Assembly: GCF_001905595.1 (NCBI RefSeq)
Contig: NZ_LIXI01000002.1
Coordinates: forward strand, 806,001-870,000
DNA length: 64,000 nt
Direction of reading: 5' to 3'
DNA from: Streptomyces sp. CB00316
Lineage (GTDB): Bacteria; Actinomycetota; Actinomycetes; Streptomycetales; Streptomycetaceae
Positions 1 through 8,244 of the stretch are shown here, piece after piece. The translations under genes and the position numbers were made by a program. The stretch's first letter is position 1. The number at the start of each line of letters is the position of its first letter. The notes under the pieces were generated by a model. That model was given only the letters and a program-made list of their open reading frames with translations, was not told the DNA's origin and searched no databases.

Positions 1-2
1 CG

Positions 3-1223
3 GTCGTGGGGATCGGCGCGGACGGCTGGTCCGGGCTGTCCGGCGGGGCGCGGGAGGCGCTGCGGGAGGCGGAGGTACTGATCGGCGGGGCGCGCCAGCT
101 GGACCTGCTCCCGCCGGAGTGCGCGGGCGTACGGGAGGCGTGGCCGTCACCGCTGCGCCCCGCCGTACCCCGGCTGCTGGCCGAGCACCGGGAGCGCCGG
201 ATCGCGGTGCTGGCGAGCGGGGACCCGATGTTGTACGGGATCGGGCGCGCGCTGGCGGAGGAGCTGGGCCCGGAGGCGCTGCGCGTGCTCCCGCACCCGT
301 CCTCGGTCTCGTACGCCTGCGCGCGGCTCGGCTGGCCCCAGGAGGACACGGAGGTCGTGACGCTGGTGGGCCGCCCGGCGTCCCGCCTCGTCGTGTCCCT
401 CCACGAGGGCCGGAGGCTGCTGGCCCTGAGCGCGGACGCTTCGACGCCCGCGACGGTGGCGGCCCTGCTCACGGCGCACGGCTTCGGCCCGAGCCGCATG
501 CGCGTCCTGGAACAGCTGGGCAGCGGGGCGGAGGCGTACGTGGAGGGCGTCGCGGAGACGTGGACGCACGCGCCGGGGGACCGCCTGAACGTCATCGCGA
601 TCGACTGCCGGGCTTCGGCGGACGCGCTGCGGCTCGGCGCCGTACCGGGCCTGCCGGACGAGGCGTACGAACACGACGGCCAGCTCACCAAGCGCCACAT
701 CAGGGCCGCCACGCTCGGGGCCCTGGCACCCGCGCCCGGAGAACTGCTGTGGGATGTGGGCGGCGGATCGGGCTCGATCGCGATCGAGTGGATGCGCACG
801 CACGTTTCCTGTCGGGCGGTGAGCGTGGAGAGGGACCCGGCGAGGGCGGACCGGATCAAGCGGAACGCGGATCGCCTGGGGGTCCCGGGCCTGAGGGTCG
901 TCACGGGCCCGGCCCCCTCGTCCCTGTCCGAACTGGACGTGCCGGACGCGGTGTTCATCGGCGGCGGCCTGACGGCACCGGGCCTGCTGGACGCCTGCTG
1001 GGAGGTGCTGAGGCCCGGGGGCCGACTGGTCGCGAACACGGTGACGCTGGAGTCGGAGGCGCTGCTGGCCGAGCGGTACAGGGCGTACGGCGGTGAGCTG
1101 ACCCGGCTCGCGGTCGCTCACGCGGTCCCGGTGGGCGGATTCACGGGCTGGCGCCAGGCGATGCCGGTGACGCAATGGTCCGTACGCAAACCCTCAGTCC
1201 CAGTCTCAGGAGATCGAACATGA
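3..1223 (+). CDS. cobL: Precorrin-6Y C5,15-methyltransferase (decarboxylating), CbiE-CbiT fusion; 5' end outside window
   Basis: This enzyme methylates C5 and C15 of the corrin ring and decarboxylates the acetate side chain at C12 in aerobic B12 synthesis. The reading frame is open to the left edge, so the true start lies upstream. The first ~200 residues form a tetrapyrrole-methylase (CbiE) domain beginning VVGIGADG with a LASGDPMLYGIG loop. From about residue 205 a CbiT-type Rossmann methyltransferase follows, with the SAM motif DVGGGSGSIAIEW near residue 250. About 405 residues are visible, right for the two-domain CobL. The stop overlaps the cobM start (ATGA), so the two are translationally coupled. 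Confidence 0.95.
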   Translation, partial: VVGIGADGWSGLSGGAREALREAEVLIGGARQLDLLPPECAGVREAWPSPLRPAVPRLLAEHRERRIAVLASGDPMLYGIGRALAEELGPEALRVLPHPSSVSYACARLGWPQEDTEVVTLVGRPASRLVVSLHEGRRLLALSADASTPATVAALLTAHGFGPSRMRVLEQLGSGAEAYVEGVAETWTHAPGDRLNVIAIDCRASADALRLGAVPGLPDEAYEHDGQLTKRHIRAATLGALAPAPGELLWDVGGGSGSIAIEWMRTHVSCRAVSVERDPARADRIKRNADRLGVPGLRVVTGPAPSSLSELDVPDAVFIGGGLTAPGLLDACWEVLRPGGRLVANTVTLESEALLAERYRAYGGELTRLAVAHAVPVGGFTGWRQAMPVTQWSVRKPSVPVSGDRT

Positions 1224-1969
1224 CGGTGTACTTCATCGGCGCGGGCCCCGGTGCGGCCGACCTGATCACGGTGCGCGGCGCGCGACTGCTCGCCGCCAGC
1301 CCGGTCTGCCTGTACGCGGGCAGCCTGGTCCCGGTCGAGCTGCTGGCCGAGTGCCCGCAGGACGCCCGGCTGATCGACACGGCGGACCTGGACATCGAGC
1401 AGATCACCGCGGAGCTCGTACGGGCCCACGCGGACGGCCACGACGTGGCGCGGCTGCACTCGGGGGACCCGTCGGTGTTCAGCGCGGTGAACGAGCAGAT
1501 GAAGCGCCTGGACGAGGCGGGAGTCCCGTACGAGGTCGTCCCCGGCGTCCCCGCGTTCGCCGCGGCGGCCGCGGCCCTGAAGCGCGAGCTGACGGTCCCG
1601 ACAGTCGGCCAGACGGTGATCCTGACCCGCATCGCCCAGCGTGCCACGGCCATGCCGGAGGGCGAGGACCTGGCCACCCTGGGCCGCAGCGGCGCCCTGA
1701 TCGTCCTGCACCTGGCGGCCCGCTACGTGGACCGGGTGGTGGAGGAACTGACCCCGCACTACGGCGCGGACTGCCCGACGGCGGTGGTCGCGATGGCGTC
1801 CCGCCCGGACGAGGTCATCCTGCGCGGGCCCCTGGACTCGATCGCGGAGCAGGTGAAGGCTGCGGGGGTGATCAGGACGGCGGTCATCATGGTGGGGCGG
1901 ACGCTGGGGGCGGAGCAGTTCCGGGACAGCCACTTGTATGCGGTGGGGCGGGACCGGGGCGCCTGCTGA
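1220..1969 (+). CDS. cobM: Precorrin-4 C11-methyltransferase
   Basis: The product is a 249-residue SAM-dependent methylase that methylates C11 of precorrin-4. The N-terminal glycine loop (YFIGAGPGAADLITVRG) and the HSGDPSVFSA loop near residue 80 are the SUMT-family SAM-binding elements, and the length suits CobM. I chose ATG 1220 over an upstream in-frame GTG at 1175. It has an AGGAG ribosome site about 7 nt upstream, and it starts exactly where cobL stops. No cob gene follows immediately on this strand; the accessory stretch begins here. Confidence 0.95.
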   Translation: MTVYFIGAGPGAADLITVRGARLLAASPVCLYAGSLVPVELLAECPQDARLIDTADLDIEQITAELVRAHADGHDVARLHSGDPSVFSAVNEQMKRLDEAGVPYEVVPGVPAFAAAAAALKRELTVPTVGQTVILTRIAQRATAMPEGEDLATLGRSGALIVLHLAARYVDRVVEELTPHYGADCPTAVVAMASRPDEVILRGPLDSIAEQVKAAGVIRTAVIMVGRTLGAEQFRDSHLYAVGRDRGAC

Positions 1970-2042
1970 CGGGCGGGTTCCGGAGCTCTGAGGGGGACTC
2001 TCCAGCCCACTCGGAAAGAGACATCGGCCCGGGAGCGTCGGC

Positions 2043-2696
2043 TCAGATCTCCTGCCCCTGCGGCGGAGCTTCGCGGACCACGCTGGTCATCGGGCCGCGG
2101 GTGCACCACCCCAGGAACTCGTACAGCGCCCGACCGTCAACCGTCGCGGCCAGCACAGCAGACGAGGAGCCCGAGGCAACAGCTGCGTTCTCCAGTGTCC
2201 GCATGACGAGGCTGCCAAGTCCCTTGCGGCGGTGGGCCGACGAGGTCTCGACCTGGTCGAAGACGGCGGTGCGTCCAGGGCCGGGCAGGGCAACCTGACC
2301 GCGGGCGGCGAACGCACCGTCCTCCGTCACCACGAGCACCCGCGTGACCCCGCCCCGCGCCCAAGTACGCACCTGATAGCCGTCCGGGGCCACCGCGGCG
2401 TTCGAGTGCAGCGGTGTCGACATCAGGAAACCGTCGTCAGCAAGGCGCCAGCCGGGCGCTGCCCACGAGGCGACAGTCTGCGGCGGCAAGAAGACCTTGA
2501 GCCAGGTGCCCGGGACAGTGACCGTCTCCGTCAGCTTGCGGACGAGTGACTCGTCAGCATCCGTCAGCACGTGCCGGGTGACGTGGCCGTTCAGCCCGAC
2601 GTCGACGGTGAAGCCCCAGGGCTCGGACACCGGCGGCGCGGCTCCGCGTGAGACGACCCAGCCCTCCACCCATGAACGTACGGCTTCGGCGTCCAT
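2043..2696 (-). CDS. GNAT-family N-acetyltransferase
   Basis: This 217-residue protein probably transfers an acetyl group from acetyl-CoA to an unknown amine. The acetyl-CoA-binding signature HRRKGLGSLVMRTLENAA lies near residues 152-170, followed by a typical YEFLGW ending of the fold. The N-terminal half has no motif I recognise. It is convergent with cobM, only 73 bp away, and has no cobalamin-related neighbour on its own strand. It is probably part of an accessory insertion into the cob cluster. Confidence 0.8.
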   Translation of the reverse strand: MDAEAVRSWVEGWVVSRGAAPPVSEPWGFTVDVGLNGHVTRHVLTDADESLVRKLTETVTVPGTWLKVFLPPQTVASWAAPGWRLADDGFLMSTPLHSNAAVAPDGYQVRTWARGGVTRVLVVTEDGAFAARGQVALPGPGRTAVFDQVETSSAHRRKGLGSLVMRTLENAAVASGSSSAVLAATVDGRALYEFLGWCTRGPMTSVVREAPPQGQEI

Positions 2697-3093
2697 GCGG
2701 ATCCTTCCGTAATAGGTACAGAATGCAAGTGAACATTACGCAGGAAGTCCTACGGTCATATGGCGATCTCCTCACCCGGCTCTGTCCACTGGGAATCCCT
2801 GAACCCTTTCGCCGCCCGTGAGGCAGGTCTGGCCGCGTAGGGGTGAATGCGGCGAGACCTCCGTACGGATCCCCATGGGCGGGCCAGTATGTCGCTGTGA
2901 CCTGAACTTCCCGGACCCCCTGTCGCAGGAGCGGCAGGTTCTCGTCCTCTCGTACTTCCGTGACCGGCCCCCACGTCCGGCCCGAGTCACGAGAGACTCT
3001 GATTCTCAGGAGAATGCGCGGTTCGGTGCTGAGGTGGTCGGCCTGTGTGTCGTCTCCGGACTGGTGCACCGGGGTCTCGTCTCTCGTGGTCAT
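2554..3093 (-). pseudogene. Small conserved hypothetical, C-terminus probably degraded
   Basis: An ATG at 3093 with a good AAGGAGT ribosome site starts a protein whose first ~57 residues look real (ILLRIRVSRDSGRTWGPV, then TEVREDENLPLL). This resembles short Streptomyces proteins found beside HTH regulators. After that the composition drifts. The frame runs on into the start of the acetyltransferase gene (overlap 2554-2696), which is unlikely for an intact gene. It lies back to back with a truncated HTH start at 3246. I read the pair as remnants of one divergent locus. Function unknown. Confidence 0.4.
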
Positions 3094-3245
3094 TGCCGGA
3101 CTCCTTCACCTGTCCCGGCACTCGTCCGGGTCAACAACCAGGAAAGCGACTGGAGTCGGGGGTATCCACGGCATCGGTGCGGCACTCTTGAAGCAGATCT
3201 GTGCACGGATGTCAGAGGGGCCGGAACTGCGCGAGAGTGGGTGCC

Positions 3246-3311
3246 ATGGGACTGGCGGAACGGCGCAGGGCCTTGGGCTACAGTCAGGAAGAATTGGCCC
3301 ACTTACGTTGA
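3246..3311 (+). pseudogene. N-terminal remnant of an XRE/HTH regulator
   Basis: ATG 3246 opens a 21-codon frame reading MGLAERRRALGYSQEELAHL before a TGA. This is the characteristic first helix of Streptomyces XRE-family helix-turn-helix regulators, but it stops before the recognition helix. It includes a rare TTA leucine codon. The next coding sequence continues in a different frame (+1), so the gene is broken by a frameshift or a deletion fusion. Confidence 0.5.
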
Positions 3312-3313
3312 GG

Positions 3314-3663
3314 GTGCACGACTGTTCCGGGAGGCCTGGATCGCGGGGGTTCGCCGGCACTTTCCTGGGGAGCCGAAGGCTGGGTACGTGACTCCGTGGG
3401 ATGACACCCCGCAGTGGGAGCGCGAGGCGGCGGGGGCCGTGTACGAGCAGGTGCGTCAGTTCGTTGCGGTCAGCGGGGGGCGTACGTCGCGGTTGTCCCG
3501 TGAGCAGCGGGGGCGCTTCGTCGCGATCTGCTGGACGGCCCAGATGTTCAAGCATTTCGACGACCCGAAGCCGGGCTACGTGGCGGACTGGGCTGATCTG
3601 CCCGTCTGGCAGCAGGAATCCGATGCCGACATCTTCGACGCCATTGAGAAGGCCTTGGGCTGA
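3314..3663 (+). pseudogene. Hypothetical protein fragment with a tandem GYV...W motif
   Basis: This frame (ending TGA 3663) encodes about 115 plausible residues beginning GARLFREAWIAGVRRHFPGEP. The left end given is approximate because no convincing start exists in frame; GTG 3241 is possible but lies inside the HTH remnant in another frame. Two similar units are visible: GEPKAGYVTPWDDTPQWERE and, about 60 residues later, DDPKPGYVADWADLPVWQQE. Each is followed by a short helix (AVYEQVRQFV / DIFDAIEKAL). I do not recognise the domain. Probably the C-terminal part of a longer gene whose front is lost. Confidence 0.45.
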
Positions 3664-3952
3664 CCGGGCGGGATCGGGCAGGAGGTTCTCGCCGGGGCTC
3701 CTGCCAGCTTGCGGGAGTCCTACTCGTCCATGGGTGCGTCAACAGGCCCTGGCCTGACACTCTTACGGGTTGATCTGTGCTGGTCTGCCCGCCCGTTCGG
3801 CGGATTGTCCTCAAGGCGCTTCAGCGCTGCGGTACCGTCATCATGTCATCACGCTCTGTGCGCACCTCGTGTGCATGGGGCGGCCCCCGGAGGTGTTCTC
3901 AGCACCGATCCGAGGGCCTTCACCCAACTAGTGGAAGAACAGGTCCACCGGG

Positions 3953-5056
3953 ATGCTTTGGCATGCTATCGCGCCGGTTCGGCGCTACACGAAGGCCTCG
4001 CACGATGTCGTGCGTCATCCGCGTCTGTGCAGTGACGCGAAGATCCTGCTGTTGTACGTGCAGGGGTTGCCCGATGAGCAGACCCATCTGGCGTTGTCCG
4101 AGCATGGGCGGAAGCTGGGGATCAAGGGGCGGGCCTTTCAGCGGGCCAAGGAGCAGTTGGTCGTGAACGGGTTCGTTCATGAGCGGCGAGTTTCCGGGGC
4201 GCGGGGGCTGTGGACCACCCTTCAGCTGTTCGCCAATGTGCCGTTGAGCGATGACGATGCCCTTGCTGTGTGGCGGGAGGCCGCCGCCTGCGTCGAGGCG
4301 TCTCCGAGTGTGCAGTTTCCGACCGTCGGTGATCCGGGGGCCCGGATGGTCGGTGGCCAACTACCGGTAGACGAAGAACTGGGGGAGAACTCATCCCGCC
4401 CACCCACCGAAGCCCCGCTCGAAGGCGAAGGCGGAGGCGTGCCCGTCCAGTTGGTGGCGCTCTCGCCTCAGGAAGTTGAGGCTGAGCGGGTGTTGTTGTC
4501 TCTTCGGCACTCCGATCGGCAGTTGCGTCTTGGGGTTCGTGAGGCTCGTGAGCTTGTTGGGCTGGCCGTTGAGTGGTTGCGGCGGGGGGTTTCCGGTGGG
4601 GAGCTTCGGCGGGTGCTGAGCAGTGGGTTGCCGGCGAAGGGGGTACGGTCCGCTGTGGGGTTCCTGCGGCATCGGCTGGAGATGAAGATGCCCGAGGCGC
4701 CGGAGGGGGAGAAGCCGCCTGCCGGTGCGGAGGTCGGGGTGGAGGTCGGGGCGGAGGAAGCGCCGCCTTCCGTCCTGCCTGCCGCGCCTCCCGTCCCTCC
4801 GTACGTTCCGCCACTCGTCACCTGCCAGGGGCCCGGGAACGAGCATGTCTTCCGGGCCTACAGCGAGGAGACCGAGTGCCCCGACTGCCAGCAGGCCGCT
4901 GCCTATGCGCGGTGGGCCGAGCGCAGGGCCGCCGATCTCGGGATCGATCTCGCCGAGGACGCCGCCAAGGCCGTGGAGGCCGGGCGGGATCCGGACGGGT
5001 GGCGGTCGCGGCTCGCCGCCGCCGCCGCCGCGGCCGGGGGTGGCGCCGAGCAGTAG
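3953..5056 (+). CDS. HTH-domain protein, plasmid/phage replication-like
   Basis: This is a 367-residue protein of a type common in Streptomyces accessory DNA. Residues 1-100 (starting MLWHAIAPVRRYTKASHDVV) form a winged-helix region with AKEQLVVNGFVHERRV. A charged Pro/Glu linker and a helical middle segment (residues ~165-235) follow. A C-terminal segment has CQGPGNEHVFRAY...ECPDCQ, possibly metal-binding, and a helical AARWAERRA tail. ATG 3953 fits the family start; its ribosome site is weak. Known relatives are annotated only as helix-turn-helix proteins, so the DNA-binding role is inference. Confidence 0.7.
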   Translation: MLWHAIAPVRRYTKASHDVVRHPRLCSDAKILLLYVQGLPDEQTHLALSEHGRKLGIKGRAFQRAKEQLVVNGFVHERRVSGARGLWTTLQLFANVPLSDDDALAVWREAAACVEASPSVQFPTVGDPGARMVGGQLPVDEELGENSSRPPTEAPLEGEGGGVPVQLVALSPQEVEAERVLLSLRHSDRQLRLGVREARELVGLAVEWLRRGVSGGELRRVLSSGLPAKGVRSAVGFLRHRLEMKMPEAPEGEKPPAGAEVGVEVGAEEAPPSVLPAAPPVPPYVPPLVTCQGPGNEHVFRAYSEETECPDCQQAAAYARWAERRAADLGIDLAEDAAKAVEAGRDPDGWRSRLAAAAAAAGGGAEQ

Positions 5057-5170
5057 CCGCGGGGGTGGGGCGGTGGGGCTCAGGCTGTGGTGTCGGGGGC
5101 TGTGCGGGTGCGCTGGATGCATTCGCGCCTGACCGCCAGGCCCCGGCGCGCAGATCATTACGCTGCACTG

Positions 5171-6317
5171 GTGCTGTCATATGAGGAGTTGACCCCGCCG
5201 GAGCGTGCGTTGTGGGACGCCTTTCCCGAGGGGCGTCGCGTTGATCTGCGTACCGGTGTGGCGGAGGCGGATGATCCGGCTGAGGGTGCTCGGTGGGGGG
5301 CCGGGCGTACCGTCCGTGCCGCCGTTGTCGCGGCGCTGCTGCTCGGTGCGAACGATGAGGAGCGGTCCGGCGCCGTGGCTGCCCTGCGGCTCGTGGGGGC
5401 GCGTGTCAGTGGGCGTCTCGATCTGTCAGGGGCGGAGATCTCCCACACCTTGTCCCTGGAGGGCTGCCGGCTGGACGAGCCGGTGCGGCTGTACGGCGCT
5501 ACGACGCGGACGATCGTGATCGCGGACAGCTGGGTTCCGGGCGTCGACGCCGAGCTCGCGCGCATCGGGGGTGATCTGGATCTGCGGCGGTCGACTGTCG
5601 CGGGCGGCGCTCTCAACCCGGTGGCCTCGTCCTGGAGGGCAGTGTCTTCGGCGAGCGCCTTGTGACCCGGGGCGGGCTGCGGGTGCCCAGCGCACAGTTG
5701 CTCAACGGTCTGTTCCTGCCCGGCGCACGGCTGGAGAACCCCGGTGGCGTCGCCCTGGCCGGGGGCGCCGTGGCCGCTTCGTCCGTGGACTGCTCGCAGG
5801 GGTTCACGGCGCAGGGGGAGGTGCGGCTGCCAAGGACCCGAATAGGTGGGCTGCTGACCTTCGAGGGTGCGCATCTGGACGGGGGCGGTACTGGTACTGC
5901 CCTGGACTGTGTGTCGATGTCCGTGGGGGAATTCGACCACCGGTTCGCGGCCCCGCCCTCCGGCGACTCACTCTGTCTCTGCCGGCGCGGGTGTGGGGGC
6001 ACCTGCTCGATGTGACCGTGGGCTACGGTTACCGGCCCTGGATGGCCGGTGTCTGGCTCCTCGCGCTGACCTTGCTGGGCACGGTGGCCTTCAGTACCCA
6101 CACCCCGATCCGGGTCAAGGAAGACGAAGGCAGCCCGTTCCAGCCCTTCGTCTACACACTCGACCTGCTGATTCCCATCGGTGATCTGGGGCAGCGCACG
6201 GGGTGGTACTGGTCGGACGCCAGTGTTCAGTGGCTGGCCTATCTGCTGATCGCCTTCGGCTGGGTGCTGACGACCGCCCTCGTCGCCGGTGTCACCCGCG
6301 CGCTGCAGAAGGGGTAG
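5171..6317 (+). pseudogene. Membrane-associated oxidoreductase-like gene, two frameshifts
   Basis: Three consecutive frames together read as one protein. 5171-~5660 (starting VLSYEELTPPERALWDAFP) leads into pentapeptide-like turns (VSGRLDLSGAEISHTLSLEG). ~5662-6000 continues them (TRIGGLLTFEGAHLDGGGTG). ~5970-6317 gives the C-terminal membrane part (WMAGVWLLALTLLGTVAF, then a second hydrophobic segment before ALQKG). Each junction needs a frame change, and the middle section is shorter than I expect for the family. This matches Streptomyces proteins annotated as membrane-associated oxidoreductase. It is not expected to be functional. Confidence 0.65.
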
Positions 6318-6322
6318 AGCAT

Positions 6323-7432
6323 CTACCCCCGCCCCACCACCACCCCCGCCCGGTCGATGCAGATCACGTCCACCTCCACCGGGGCGCCCCGCAGCACGGA
6401 CAGCGCCTCGTCGCGGGCGCGGGACGCCACCAGGTCGCCCAGCCGCACCCCCGCCGCCTCGCTCAGCCTCAGCGCCTCCAGGCCCGTGTTGGCCGTGGTG
6501 ATCCGGGAGGCCAACTCCTCGTCCGCGCCGCCCGTCCGGGCCAGGTCCGCCAGGAAGGGCTTGTCGACCTGGGAGCGGGCCGAGTGGAGGTCCAGGTGGC
6601 CGGCCGCCAGCTTGGAGAGTTTGGCGAAGCCGCCGCAGATCGTCAGGCGGGGGACAGGGTGGCGGCGTACGTACTTGAGGACCGCGCCCGCGAAGTCGCC
6701 CATGTCCAGGAGGGCTATGTCCGGCAGGCCGTACTCCGCGGTGACCGTCTTCTCCGACGTCGAACCCGTACAGCCCGCCACGTGCGTGAGGCCTGCCGCT
6801 CTCGCCACGTCCACTCCCCGGCGGATCGAGTCGATCCAGGCCGAGCAGGAGTACGGGACCACGACGCCAGTCGTGCCCAGGATCGACAGGCCGCCCAGGA
6901 TGCCGAGGCGGCCGTTCCACGTCGAGCGCGCGATCTCCTCGCCGTGGTCCACCGACACCGTCACCTCCACGTCCCCCGGCTCCCCGTGCTCCGCCGCAAC
7001 CCGTTCCACGTGCTCGCGCATCAACTGGCGCGGCACCGGGTTCACCGCCGGCTGGCCCACGTCCAGGGGCAGGCCGGGCAGCGTCACCGTGCCCACGCCC
7101 GGGCCCGCCCGGAACACCACCCCGGCGCCCGGCGGCAGCCTCCGTACCGTCGCCCTCACCAGCGCCCCGTGCGTCACGTCCGGGTCGTCCCCCGCGTCCT
7201 TCACCACCCCGGCGCTCGCCTGCCCGTGCCCCAGCTCCTCCACCGCCAGCGCGAACGCCGGTGTCTGGCCCCTCGGCAGCCTGATGCTCACCGGGTCCGG
7301 GAAGTCGCCGGTCAGCAGTGCCGTGTACGCGGCCGTCGTCGCGGCCGTCGCACACGCACCGGTCGTCCAGCCGGGGCGTAGACCCGTGTGCTTGAGTTGG
7401 GCACTGCGACCGCCCCGCGCCTCAGCGGTCAT
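6323..7432 (-). CDS. cbiD: Cobalt-precorrin-5B C1-methyltransferase
   Basis: CbiD methylates C1 of the corrin ring in the cobalt-early pathway, and CbiD genes are also common in Streptomyces cob clusters. The 369-residue protein has the family N-terminus GWTTGACATAATTAAY and a glycine-rich LGILGGLSILGTTGVV stretch, plus AGCTGSTSE further on. It is divergent from cobK with only 29 bp between starts, so their promoters must overlap or lie inside coding sequence. Its 3' end abuts the broken oxidoreductase gene. Confidence 0.92.
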   Translation of the reverse strand: MTAEARGGRSAQLKHTGLRPGWTTGACATAATTAAYTALLTGDFPDPVSIRLPRGQTPAFALAVEELGHGQASAGVVKDAGDDPDVTHGALVRATVRRLPPGAGVVFRAGPGVGTVTLPGLPLDVGQPAVNPVPRQLMREHVERVAAEHGEPGDVEVTVSVDHGEEIARSTWNGRLGILGGLSILGTTGVVVPYSCSAWIDSIRRGVDVARAAGLTHVAGCTGSTSEKTVTAEYGLPDIALLDMGDFAGAVLKYVRRHPVPRLTICGGFAKLSKLAAGHLDLHSARSQVDKPFLADLARTGGADEELASRITTANTGLEALRLSEAAGVRLGDLVASRARDEALSVLRGAPVEVDVICIDRAGVVVGRG

Positions 7433-7461
7433 GAGATGCGTTCATGAGAAGAGTCCGTTCG

Positions 7462-8244
7462 ATGCCTGTGGCCGTGCCTGTGCATGTTCTTGTTCTGGGA
7501 GGGACTACCGAGGCCCGCCTGCTGGCCGAGCGCCTCGTCGGTGACCCGCACGTGCGCGTCACCACCTCGCTCGCCGGGCGCGTGGCCACTCCCCGACTGC
7601 CGCCCGGTGAGGTGCGCGTCGGTGGGTTCGGCGGACCTGACGGGCTCGCCGACTGGATCCGTGCACAGGGTGTGGACGCCCTTGTCGATGCCACCCACCC
7701 CTTCGCCTCCACCATGAGCCGGAACGCGGTCCTGGCCGCCGCCCAGGTCCATGTTCCTCTCCTCGCCCTTCGCCGGCCCGGCTGGGTCGCCCAGGACGGC
7801 GACCGCTGGCACTCCGTCGGGTCGCTCGCCGAGGCCGCGCACCTGTTGCCGACACTCGGTGAGCGGGTCTTCCTCACCACCGGACGGATGGGGCTCGCCG
7901 CCTTTGCGGACCTTGACGCGTTGTGGTTTCTCGTGCGGTCCGTCGATGCGCCGGAGCCGCCCTGCCCTCGGAGGATGGAAGTTCTGCTTGATCGGGGGCC
8001 GTTCAGCCTTCAAGGGGAGCGGGAGCTCATCCGGCGCCACCGCCTTGCCGTCCTCGTCACCAAGGACAGCGGCGGCGACGCCACCGCCCCCAAGCTCACC
8101 GCCGCCCGCGAGGCCCGGATTCCCGTCGTCGTGGTGCGGCGGCCTCCGGTTCCCGAAGGGGTGCCGGTGGCCGCTACGCCCGACGAGGCCGTGGAGTGGG
8201 TCGTACGGAAGCTCTACGCGGAGGGCCCGGCAGCCTCCGGGTAG
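7462..8244 (+). CDS. cobK: Precorrin-6A reductase
   Basis: CobK reduces precorrin-6A to dihydroprecorrin-6A with NADPH. The protein starts with HVLVLGGTTEARLLAERL, the family nucleotide-binding motif. It then shows DATHPFASTMSRNA and VLVTKDSGGDATAPKL, both characteristic. I chose ATG 7462 (260 residues), preceded by AGAAGAG; ATG 7444 and GTG 7480 are alternatives in the same frame. The last 31 bp overlap the end of cobIJ on the opposite strand. Confidence 0.9.
   Translation: MPVAVPVHVLVLGGTTEARLLAERLVGDPHVRVTTSLAGRVATPRLPPGEVRVGGFGGPDGLADWIRAQGVDALVDATHPFASTMSRNAVLAAAQVHVPLLALRRPGWVAQDGDRWHSVGSLAEAAHLLPTLGERVFLTTGRMGLAAFADLDALWFLVRSVDAPEPPCPRRMEVLLDRGPFSLQGERELIRRHRLAVLVTKDSGGDATAPKLTAAREARIPVVVVRRPPVPEGVPVAATPDEAVEWVVRKLYAEGPAASG

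Noticed and set aside
2818..3300. Single long + strand gene starting at 2818 and running to 3663
   Set aside because: Its first ~160 codons have no coding character and overlap the opposite-strand small gene, which has a good ribosome site.
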